Of a stretch of 10,119 nt of DNA, positions 1 to 6,854 are shown in pieces. The position numbers and the translations under genes are program-made. Every line of letters begins with the position of its first letter. Within the stretch, counting starts at the first letter, position 1. This stretch comes from a bacterium (GTDB lineage Bacteria; CSSED10-310; JAJRTK01): the NCBI GenBank assembly GCA_024278345.1, contig JAJRTK010000143.1:1-10119 (forward strand), in the 5' to 3' direction. Under the pieces are notes generated by a model that was given only the letters and a program-made list of their open reading frames with translations, had not been told where the DNA came from and ran no database searches.

Positions 1-141
1 ATTGTCGTGTTTTTGCTTTACAATTTTCTTCGCCGAAACGGTGGCACCGGCATCTTGCCGGTGTAGCGCCCTCCGGGCTGCACGGAGCCGGGAAGGAGGC
101 CCGCCCCAGCGGTGAAGTTGTCAACCGGATCTGATAGGTCC
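1..141 (+). repeat. MITE-like element, copy 1 (cut by window start)
   Basis: This stretch matches the reverse complement of 3958-4099 in three blocks at identical offsets: ATTGTCGTGTTTTTGCTTTA and two further bases at the left end, a block at 41-63, and AACCGGATCTGATAGGT at 123-139. The sequence between the blocks has diverged but kept its length. The middle block contains a perfect hairpin, CACCGGCA-tct-TGCCGGTG (45-63). The right end, TGATAGGTCC (132-141), is one base shorter than the matching end of the complete copy. The outer end lies about ten bases before the window, so its target duplication cannot be seen. No protein is encoded. Translation of the palindrome gives TGILPV, which I recall as a typical artefact of palindromic intergenic repeats. 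Confidence 0.7.
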
Positions 142-335
142 TCTGAAAGCTCCCTCCGCTCTGGTGAGTGTGGGGAAGCTCCGGACCGAGGGAGAAACGC
201 CGGCCAAGGGCGCTGAAAGGGCGACTGGCGCCGGTCGGATGGCCGGCGACGGGAGCGGACTCAACACAAAGAAGAAAGCCTGCCACTGAAGCCATCTCGT
301 GGGCGAGATTCCTGAAAACCGATGTCTTTTCCAGT
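142..335 (+). other. Non-coding leader region with nested inverted repeats
   Basis: No convincing gene lies here. Several complementary segments could fold as RNA on the plus strand. CTCCCTC (150-156) pairs with GAGGGAG (188-194) and encloses TCTGG (160-164) with CCGGA (181-185). CGCCGGCC (198-205) pairs perfectly with GGCCGGCG (241-248) and encloses GGCGC (209-213) with GCGCC (228-232). ATCTCG (294-299) pairs with CGAGAT (304-309) around a TGGG loop. I compared it from memory with RNase P RNA, SRP RNA, tmRNA and the cobalamin, TPP, SAM and fluoride riboswitches and found no match to their conserved cores. It may be a 5' leader, a small RNA or simply GC-rich spacer. No strong promoter is visible. 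Confidence 0.3.
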
Positions 336-409
336 GGTTGGGGTCCGTTCGGGTGGGCGGCCCCAACCCTTTTCCCAACGGGTCCAAGGCAGATCCTCTT
401 GTGTTGGGG
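336..409 (+). promoter_or_regulatory. Terminator-like hairpin with alternative pairing (possible attenuator)
   Basis: GGTTGGGG (336-343) and CCCCAACC (361-368) form an 8-bp stem with a 17-nt loop, followed directly by C-TTTT-CCC, a short and imperfect U-tract. CCCAAC (374-379) and GTTGGGG (403-409) lie just downstream. The latter can also pair with CCCCAAC at 361-367, which would break the first hairpin. Two stems sharing one strand before a long gene is the geometry of an attenuator, but no leader peptide or ligand domain is recognised. It could equally be the terminator of a short transcript from 142-335. Confidence 0.3.
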
Positions 410-510
410 TTGTGTCCTTTCTTGGAATTGGGCAATGTAAAAGACTGTCTCTGGGAATGGAAGAGGATACCCATTCGATTTGGGTTTGCAACAAGAGGAC
501 GAAGAGGGCC

Positions 511-3500
511 ATGACATCCAGTTCGCCGTGGCAGTCACCAGAAGATCGGATGACGGGCGCAGCCAGCTTCCCTAGTGGTTCTGGGGAGACCTTGGCAAGT
601 CCTGGCGCCGTGGTTTCAGCATCATCTTGGCTTGGTTGGAGTGGTCGGGCCTTTGCGGTAGCTGCTCTGCTGCTTCTTGTTTGGACGGGGGCAACGAGGC
701 TTGAAGGGCTTGGCAGAAAGCCGTACCACCACGATGAATCGATCCATGCCCTCCACAGCTACAACCTCTATACCGGCGCGGGGTGGCGTTACGATCCCGT
801 TTACCATGGGCCCGTGGTCTACGACTTTAACGCGGTGAGCTATTTTCTTTTTGGTGACACGGATTATACGGCTCGGCTGATGCCGGCGATTTTCGGGGTT
901 CTTCTCGTTTTGATGATGCTGAGTCTTCGGCGGGAGATCGGTGAGCTTGAGGCACTCTATGCGGCAGGTTTCGCGGCTTTGTCGCCGACGCTGTACTATT
1001 TTTCTCGTTTTTTGAGGGATGATGTGTACAGTGCCTGTTGGTCGCTCTTGATGTTCCTTGGTTACCTCCGTTACCTGAGGGGTCGGGACGTTCGCTGGCT
1101 CTATGTTGTGGTGGTGGCGTTGGCTCTTTTTTTCTGCACGAAAGTCAACTGCTTCATCATGGGTTTTACCTTCTGTTCCAGCTTGATGCTCTACGTGGCG
1201 TGGTATGCCTGGTTTCGGGAGAGGGAGGTGTCGCCGGAGGGGGGCGATCCGGTGCTCAGGGCGGATCTTTCGGCCACTGGGCTTCTTGCAAGGCATCAAA
1301 CGGTGACGAAAGCGCTTTGTGTCTTCGGTTGGGGTGTTCTGAGCGTCTTTGTCTATGTCGTGGCTTTCAATGCCGGGGCGACGTTGAGCGCCAATGTCAA
1401 GGCCGCCTATTGGAGCGTTGTTGTGGGCGTCGGACTGCTGAGTTTCTTCTTTTTGGACTTGCTCCTTTACAGTTGGTCGGAGGACGAGGGCAGAGAGTTC
1501 AACGCGGATTCCTGGTATCTGCGTAACCGGGAGCTTTTCGTCATCATCGTCATCTTTATGTCGATCTTCGTGTTGCTTTACTCGAATTTTTTCCGCTTCA
1601 TCAATTTGCCTCAAGGGACTGATGCCAGCGTTGGGGATTTGGTGGGGAACGGCTTCGTTGAGGGCCTTCGCTACTGGTGGGGCCAGCAGCTCAATCCCCG
1701 GATTCCAGATGTTTGGTACTATTATTTCCCTCGATTGGTGATTTACGAGCTCCCGTTGCTTCTTCTGGTGGTGCTCAGCCTTCTCGCCGCCATGGGCGAT
1801 CGGCTGAGGCTTGCTCTCATCGCGCTTCTTGTGGGTCTCATGTTGACTGACTTCATGGGTATCGATCTTTTGGCCAAGTTGGGGATGGGAATGGGGGATG
1901 GTGCGAATATCTATGAGCTGGCCACCTACGTGGGGCTTCTTCTGTTGGCGATTGATTTCGGGTTTCGGGAGTTGAACCGCGGTCGCCCGGAGCGGGCGAT
2001 CATCATCTATTGGGCGGCGTTGGCTTTCATCATCTATGCCAAGGCGAATGAAAAAGTGCCCTGGCTCGGGGTTCACGTGGTGCTGCCGTTGACGCTCCTG
2101 GGCGGCGTTTTCGCCGCCGATATCCATCGCGCCGTCGTTCGGCGTAGCGGGAAGATCGTCAGGGGTTTCGCCCTGGCGTTCCTGGTGCTGGGCGGAGCCT
2201 ACCTTGCACGATCCGGCCTCATTCTCAATGTCCACCAGGAAGCTGATCCCCGGGAAATCATGGTCTACGTCCAGAGCACCACCGATGTTCTGGATGTCCT
2301 CCACGAAATCCAGGCGACGGCCTACCGCAAGGGGAGCTACAAGAAGATGAGGATCGTCGTGGAAGACGAGGCGAGCTGGCCCTTTTCTTGGTATCTTCGC
2401 CACTACAAGAATGTTGCCTATATGCCCCAGATTACCTCCCTTGACGCCTCCACTGCCCTGGTGCTGACGAAATATCCTCCTGACGACCGGGTTCGGGATA
2501 TTCTGGAAAACGGGAATTACGAGGGCACTCGGTACCAGCTTCGGGCCTGGTGGCAGCCGCAGTGGCTTCCCAGCGATTCCAGCTTCGAGAAGCTGGGACA
2601 ATATTTTTCGGACCTTGTCCAGTACGCTATCTATCGGCGTATTTTTCCGCCGGACATTGGCTCCACCGATTTTATGCTCTATCGGAAGGGTGTGCGTCCC
2701 GCAGCCTTTTCTCTGGAGGGCACGGGACTTGACACCGGGCCTCCGCTCTTGGTGCCAAGCCTTCCGGAGCGGATCGATCCCGTGGAGATCCAAGAATATC
2801 GCACCTTTGGCGCCGGTCGTTTGAAACAGCCTCGTGGGATCGCCGTGGGTCCTGGTGGTGTGGTTTACGTGGTGGATTCGGGGAATAACCGAATTCTTAG
2901 ATACGACCTGGATGGCCGAGAGCTGGGGAGTTTTGGAGGTTCTGGCTCGGGAGATGGGAAGTTCAATCTCCCGGGGGGAATTTCTATCGACTCTCAGGGC
3001 CAGGTCTATGTGGCCGATACGTGGAATCACCGGATTCAGAAGTTTTCCAGCGATGGCTCTTTTCTGGCCGCCTGGGGTTCGGCCAAAGTCTTCTACGGTC
3101 CTCGCGACGTTGTGGTCGATGGGTCTGATCGCGTTTTTGTGACTGATACGGGCCACCAGAAGATCGTTTGTTTTACCAGCGAGGGTGAGCATCTCAACGA
3201 GTGGGGACTCAAGGGGGCTGGGCACGGTGAATTCAACGAACCCGTGGGTCTGGCCGTGACTTCATCAGGGGTCCTGCTGGTGGCGGACGCGGGGAACCGG
3301 CGCATTCAGATGTTTGATTCCAAGGGCGCGTTCCTCGATTCTTTTCCCGTGGCGGGGTGGGAGTACATCTATTCCGAACCTTATCTGGCGGTGGATGGGC
3401 AGGATCGGATTTGGCTGACGGATCAGCGTAATGGCCGGATTCAAGCCTACAGTCTTGGTGGCCGCTTCCTGGGCGCCGTGGGGACGAAGCAGCAACTTGC

Positions 3501-3612
3501 CGGACCCATCGGGATTGAGACCGATGGTGATAAGAACTTGGTTGTTGCCGACTCCACGGGGAACCGAGTCGTTGTGATTCCCATGGAGGCGCAGTCGGTG
3601 GAGGCGCCGTAG
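511..3612 (+). CDS. Agl23/TIGR03663-like polytopic membrane protein fused to a C-terminal NHL beta-propeller
   Basis: The protein has 1033 residues from ATG 511. In-frame ATGs at 322 and 457 would add residues that do not look like protein, while AGAGGA (494-499) and AAGAGGG (502-508) precede 511. Residues about 45-580 hold some 14 hydrophobic segments. The first external loop carries HHDES (73-77), the acidic loop typical of GT-C glycosyltransferases, and SRFLRDD follows near residue 165. Residues about 580-760 form a soluble region with a WPFSWYLR motif that I associate with the TIGR03663 family, whose archaeal member Agl23 is linked to a lipid-sugar flippase step. Residues about 765-1025 contain six NHL blades, each with a core like GIAVGPGGVVYVVDSGNNRI, enough for a closed propeller outside the cytoplasm. 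The likely role is handling of a lipid-linked sugar or glycan, with the propeller binding a partner. Substrate is unknown. It stands alone between two inverted repeat copies. Confidence 0.88.
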   Translation: MTSSSPWQSPEDRMTGAASFPSGSGETLASPGAVVSASSWLGWSGRAFAVAALLLLVWTGATRLEGLGRKPYHHDESIHALHSYNLYTGAGWRYDPVYHGPVVYDFNAVSYFLFGDTDYTARLMPAIFGVLLVLMMLSLRREIGELEALYAAGFAALSPTLYYFSRFLRDDVYSACWSLLMFLGYLRYLRGRDVRWLYVVVVALALFFCTKVNCFIMGFTFCSSLMLYVAWYAWFREREVSPEGGDPVLRADLSATGLLARHQTVTKALCVFGWGVLSVFVYVVAFNAGATLSANVKAAYWSVVVGVGLLSFFFLDLLLYSWSEDEGREFNADSWYLRNRELFVIIVIFMSIFVLLYSNFFRFINLPQGTDASVGDLVGNGFVEGLRYWWGQQLNPRIPDVWYYYFPRLVIYELPLLLLVVLSLLAAMGDRLRLALIALLVGLMLTDFMGIDLLAKLGMGMGDGANIYELATYVGLLLLAIDFGFRELNRGRPERAIIIYWAALAFIIYAKANEKVPWLGVHVVLPLTLLGGVFAADIHRAVVRRSGKIVRGFALAFLVLGGAYLARSGLILNVHQEADPREIMVYVQSTTDVLDVLHEIQATAYRKGSYKKMRIVVEDEASWPFSWYLRHYKNVAYMPQITSLDASTALVLTKYPPDDRVRDILENGNYEGTRYQLRAWWQPQWLPSDSSFEKLGQYFSDLVQYAIYRRIFPPDIGSTDFMLYRKGVRPAAFSLEGTGLDTGPPLLVPSLPERIDPVEIQEYRTFGAGRLKQPRGIAVGPGGVVYVVDSGNNRILRYDLDGRELGSFGGSGSGDGKFNLPGGISIDSQGQVYVADTWNHRIQKFSSDGSFLAAWGSAKVFYGPRDVVVDGSDRVFVTDTGHQKIVCFTSEGEHLNEWGLKGAGHGEFNEPVGLAVTSSGVLLVADAGNRRIQMFDSKGAFLDSFPVAGWEYIYSEPYLAVDGQDRIWLTDQRNGRIQAYSLGGRFLGAVGTKQQLAGPIGIETDGDKNLVVADSTGNRVVVIPMEAQSVEAP

Positions 3613-3949
3613 CCCGGAGAGAACGCCACGGATGGTGGATCCCAATTCTGGCGCTGGATTTGGGGATGTGAATCCAGTTGGCTGGAGCCGCGGTTGCCGC
3701 TATGATGCTTTTTGTCTTCTAAAAGTCTGCCGTGCCAAGTCAAGTTGGGCGTCTGCTACTCCGGGTTGGCAGGGTTTCCAGTGGCCGCAGGTGAGCCCCG
3801 GTTTTCTGGAGTAGGACTCCCGCAGGACCCAATTCGAATAAATCGCTTTCTTTTCTTTGGGTTGCGTTCCGCTCGCGGCGGCGGCAGTCCGTCCGCCGCC
3901 ACTCGCCTTTCATCGCCCCCAGGACCCTGCTTGCTGCCCTGAAAGCGTG
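3613..3949. other. Gene-free spacer with hairpins
   Basis: No supported gene is present. A stem CTGGATT/AATCCAG spans about 3653-3676. A short GCGG-ttg-CCGC hairpin (3690-3700) is followed eight bases later by CTTTTTG, so it is at best a weak terminator for the upstream gene. A strong hairpin, GGCGGCGG (3877-3884) with CCGCCGCC (3893-3900) around an 8-nt loop, has no U-tract on either strand, so I do not call it a terminator. No promoter is convincing. Confidence 0.5.
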
Positions 3950-3957
3950 ACAAAACA

Positions 3958-4111
3958 GGAACCTATCAGATCCGGTTTACAAGTCCACGCCCTACAGGAA
4001 CCCACCGTTCAAGTGCGTGAATCCCGTCCGGCACGCCACCGGCAAGATGCCGGTGCCACCAGGGCGGTGCTGCGGAGTGTAAAGCAAAAACACGACAATT
4101 TGATAGGTGCC
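3958..4111 (-). mobile_element. MITE-like element, copy 2 (complete, 154 bp, 8-bp target duplication)
   Basis: The ends are inverted repeats: GGAACCTATCAGAT at 3958-3971 and, reading inward from the right, GGCACCTATCAAAT (4111-4098), matching at 12 of 14 positions. The octamer ACAAAACA lies immediately outside both ends (3950-3957 and 4112-4119), as expected for an 8-bp target-site duplication. The inside holds a perfect hairpin, CACCGGCA-aga-TGCCGGTG (4037-4055). No transposase is encoded, so it is non-autonomous. It shares its ends and central hairpin with the copy at 1-141, in opposite orientation. Eight-base duplications occur in several IS families (for example ISL3, IS256, IS66 and IS1595), and I cannot assign the parent. 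The palindrome can be read as HRQDAGATR, so any ORF across it should be distrusted. Confidence 0.75.
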
Positions 4112-4639
4112 ACAAAACACGGTTTTTCGGGTGGCATGTATTCCAGTGGCCGCCGGCATGAGCCTCACTTCAAGGGGGCTGTGCTGAATTGTAGCAGGAG
4201 AGGGATCTTTGAGGCACTACAGGGTCCAGAGTATCGCACCCATTGGCCGGAGCCAGGTTTCCGGAGTGGCTGGGTCGCGCCTGACTCCTCTTGACCTCTG
4301 GGATCTCTATACATCCCGGATCTGTCTGGAGCGGAAGGCCAGGGAGATCCAGCGCACCGAAAAACGCTTGGCCCGTGAGCGCTTCCTTTTCGTGAGGCCT
4401 TCCGGCGATGGGCGGATTGCGGACGGCCGCCGAAGGCGGCGTTCCAGATCGCTCCTGGCTAACACCGTCACCACTCGGGGGCGCCACCAATATGGGCTGG
4501 CAAAAAGAAGTTTCGAGAGCTTCCGTCGCCGTCTGATGCTTTGTCCCCCATGGCTGATTGCCCCGGAGTTCTTTGTAGAGCTGGGCCATTGGGAGATCTT
4601 TTTTCGGACCGCAACCATGATGGACCAGGGTACCTTCCA

Positions 4640-4715
4640 GCGGTTCACCACCTGGCAGGCAAGATCGAGGCGGTTCACGAGCCGTGAACCCCGCCTTTGG
4701 AGCCTGGCAGGCAAG
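4640..4715. repeat. Cluster of short direct repeats around a perfect hairpin
   Basis: CCTGGCAGGCAAG occurs twice (4651-4663 and 4703-4715), and GCGGTTCAC occurs twice (4640-4648 and 4670-4678). The second GCGGTTCAC forms the left arm of the hairpin GGTTCACG-agc-CGTGAACC (4672-4690), whose flanks AGGC and GCCT extend the pairing with a two-base bulge. This looks like a local duplication or the scar of a small palindromic element. No U-tract follows, so it is not an obvious terminator. Confidence 0.45.
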
Positions 4716-5021
4716 GCGAAAAGCGGTGGGCGGGAAGAACTACGGCAGGGGCTTCGGGCCAGAAGCCAGAGCCCTGTTTCCAAGATAGAACCGCCGCTGC
4801 ACCCAGGATCTGACGGGCTCGGTTCATGCCTCTTCAGCATCGGCGTCGGGATCCGGATCTTTTCGCCGGGCGTATTGTCGGGTGGCCGGTTGAGCCCCTT
4901 CACCTTGGCCGTACGCCCTTTCTGATTCTTGTCCACAATCAGGAGCCTATCCATCAATCGCAATGCCTCACAGCGGATCGTAAGTCTGGCGCGGTCCCTA
5001 TTCAATGGCCTCCACATCCAA

Positions 5022-5026
5022 CAGAG
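5022..5026 (+). promoter_or_regulatory. Ribosome binding site fixing the sppA start
   Basis: AGAGG sits seven bases before ATG 5034. This spacing, together with the lipoprotein signal that begins exactly at that ATG, decides for 5034 over the in-frame upstream alternative at 4929, which has no comparable site. Confidence 0.6.
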
Positions 5027-5033
5027 GTTGCTT

Positions 5034-6854
5034 ATGTTTCGAGTCCACAACGGTTCGTTGGCATCGTGGCGTATTGGTTTCGCCGTTCCCTTTGTCTTTC
5101 TTGTGCTTTCTTCCTGCACGCCCGGCGGGGGAAGCGGTGGTTTCTTGGAGATGCTGGAAGGGAAGATCAAGGTTCCCGATCACGCTGTCTTGGAGCTTTC
5201 GCTGAAGGGCGAGCTCCGGGACGGGCTTCCGGATAGCCCTTTTCAAGAGCTGGCTGATGGCGGTGTCAACTCTCTTTGGAGGCTTCGGCAGGCACTGGAT
5301 TCCGCCGCCCGGGATACCCGGATCGAAGCGCTGTTGCTCCAGTTTGACTCGCCTCAGTTAGGCTTTGGGGAAATGCAGGAGCTCAGCGGTCTTCTGGACC
5401 GATTTCGAGCTTCGGGGAAGCCGGTGGTAGCACACCTTGGATCCGACTTCGCCGATGACCGTGTCTATTACCTGGCCCTTTCGGCCGATAAGATTCTCAC
5501 GGTTCCTCAGACCGCCCTCTTTGTCAACGGGTTCCGGGCGGAGGTCACTTTTTGGAGAGGTGCGCTAGAGAAGCTGGGCATCGTCCCCAACGTCTTGATG
5601 TTCAAGGAATACAAGAGTGCCGGGGAGCCGTTTTCCCGATACAGCATGAGCGATGCGTTCCGCGAAGCAATCCAAGGTCTCCTGGACGAGTTTCAGGCGA
5701 CACTGGAGGCGCGAATCAGTCTGCGCCGCGCCATGCTCCCAGTTCAGGTCAAAGCTGGTCTTTCCCTGGGCCTCATGACGGGAAGCGAGGCTTTGAAGAC
5801 CGGCTGGATTGACGGATTTGCCAGCTTGGATGAGGTGAAAGAAGTCGTCATGGAGCTTGCCTCCCACGAGGAATACAACGGGGTTTCCATGAAGACCTAT
5901 CTTCGAGCCGTTCGAACGGCGGCCCGAAGACCCAAGTTCCGCCTTGGAAAACAGCCGCCGAAGGTGGCCGTGGTCTTTGGCGAAGGGCCCATCGTAGCCA
6001 GCGAAAGGGAGGAGGGTCTCGGAGCCTTGATGGGAGGCGCCAAAGTCTTCTACGGCCCTGAAGTGGCCAGGAACATCGAGGCGGCAGGGGATGCCGAGGA
6101 TGTCGCGGTGATCGTCTTCCGCGTGAATAGCCCAGGGGGATCAGCGGTCGGGTCCGAAGCCGTTCACGCTGCCATCGAAAAGGTGCGGGCCAAGGGCAAG
6201 AAAGTGGTGGTCAGTATGAGCTCCTACGCTGCCAGCGGCGGATATTGGGTCTCCATGGGCGCCGACAGAATCGTGGCCCAGCCTACGACCATTACGGGTT
6301 CCATTGGTGTCGTCTTCATGAGCTTCGATGTTCGGGGATTTTACGACTGGATTGGAGCCCATGTCGATACCCTGTCTTCCACGCCAGGCGCCGGGATTCT
6401 AAGCTCCGTAGAGGATTTCGAGGGCAAGGCCAAGGAGCGGATGACCGCATGGATGGGTGAGGTTTACGACGTGTTTAAGAGCGGTGTTTCCGAGGGACGG
6501 AACCTCTCTGCCGACGAGGTAGAAGAGCGAGCCCGCGGGAGGGTCTGGACCGGCAGGGCCGCCCTGAAACGGGGTCTCGTGGACGAACTGGGCGGAATGG
6601 ACACCGCCATTGCCGCCGCCTGCAAGCTTGCCAAGCTGGGAGACCCCTCAAAAGTCACCGTGGAGGCCTTCCCCAAGAAAGACCTGATGTCCCAGATCTT
6701 CGGAGAGATCTTCGGGGCTAATCTCAAACTTCGCGCAGCCAGTGCCCGAACACCGTTTCGCCACTGGTCCGGGATCTCCATTGATCGTCAGCTCATCCGC
6801 CTCCTGAAGCAGCCGCGAGTCTTGGCTTTGGCGCCCTGGATCGAGATCCAGTGA
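5034..6854 (+). CDS. sppA: Signal peptide peptidase SppA, 67-kDa two-domain type, lipoprotein form
   Basis: This is a membrane-associated serine/lysine protease (peptidase family S49) that degrades signal peptides left after export. It has 606 residues from ATG 5034, close to the roughly 618 of E. coli SppA. The N-terminus has a basic and hydrophobic stretch ending in LSSC (25-28), a lipobox, so the protein is probably a lipoprotein rather than held by a plain transmembrane anchor. Two tandem S49 domains follow, at about 45-290 and 310-520. The catalytic lysine is K194 in YKSAGEPF, and the catalytic serine is S401 in ASGGYW. FRVNSPGGSA (about 362-371) and TITGSIGV are also family hallmarks. 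Both catalytic residues are present, so it should be active. The stop codon overlaps the start of the following sulfatase gene, implying one transcript. Confidence 0.95.
   Translation: MFRVHNGSLASWRIGFAVPFVFLVLSSCTPGGGSGGFLEMLEGKIKVPDHAVLELSLKGELRDGLPDSPFQELADGGVNSLWRLRQALDSAARDTRIEALLLQFDSPQLGFGEMQELSGLLDRFRASGKPVVAHLGSDFADDRVYYLALSADKILTVPQTALFVNGFRAEVTFWRGALEKLGIVPNVLMFKEYKSAGEPFSRYSMSDAFREAIQGLLDEFQATLEARISLRRAMLPVQVKAGLSLGLMTGSEALKTGWIDGFASLDEVKEVVMELASHEEYNGVSMKTYLRAVRTAARRPKFRLGKQPPKVAVVFGEGPIVASEREEGLGALMGGAKVFYGPEVARNIEAAGDAEDVAVIVFRVNSPGGSAVGSEAVHAAIEKVRAKGKKVVVSMSSYAASGGYWVSMGADRIVAQPTTITGSIGVVFMSFDVRGFYDWIGAHVDTLSSTPGAGILSSVEDFEGKAKERMTAWMGEVYDVFKSGVSEGRNLSADEVEERARGRVWTGRAALKRGLVDELGGMDTAIAAACKLAKLGDPSKVTVEAFPKKDLMSQIFGEIFGANLKLRAASARTPFRHWSGISIDRQLIRLLKQPRVLALAPWIEIQ

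Larger units (their letters stand above)
4120..5033. other. Unassigned 0.9-kb region with long open frames but no recognised gene
   Basis: A plus-strand frame stays open from TTG 4209 to 4925 (238 codons) and a minus-strand frame from 5170 to 4307 (287 codons), but neither gives a protein I recognise. Both are rich in Arg and Ser and lack domain motifs, and the minus frame runs into the 5' end of sppA. Their simultaneous openness suggests former coding DNA or a composition effect. Visible structure includes a GCCGCC-gaa-GGCGGC hairpin (4426-4440), a GGTTCACG-agc-CGTGAACC hairpin (4672-4690) and a small dyad CTGATT/AATCAG (4922-4942) that could be an operator. A promoter for sppA should lie within this stretch, but I see no good -35/-10 pair. 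Confidence 0.4.

Noticed and set aside
142-335. RNase P RNA or cobalamin riboswitch
   Set aside because: GGGGAAGCTCCGGAC and GCCTGCCACTG recall parts of those RNAs, but the other conserved segments are missing or out of order.
322-510. N-terminal extension of the large membrane protein from ATG 322 or 457
   Set aside because: The added residues do not resemble protein of this family, they overlap the terminator-like hairpin, and purine-rich sites fit a start at 511 better.
622-3225. An 867-codon open frame antisense to the Agl23-NHL gene
   Set aside because: It is rich in Arg, His and Pro with no domain motifs, and it mirrors a gene with clear family motifs. It is a shadow of the real frame.
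3877-3900. Strong GC hairpin as a transcription terminator
   Set aside because: No U-tract follows on either strand, so an intrinsic terminator is not supported.
1-4119. A composite transposon carrying the membrane protein gene
   Set aside because: Copy 2 has its own flanking 8-bp duplication and the copies have diverged, so separate insertions fit better. No transposase is present.
3857-4294. A 145-codon plus-strand frame across the repeat
   Set aside because: It reads straight through the MITE-like palindrome, giving the artefact HRQDAGATR, and has no coding features on either side.
4920-5033. A sigma-70 promoter for sppA
   Set aside because: TTGTCC (4929-4934) and TATTCA near 5008 are not properly spaced with matching partners.
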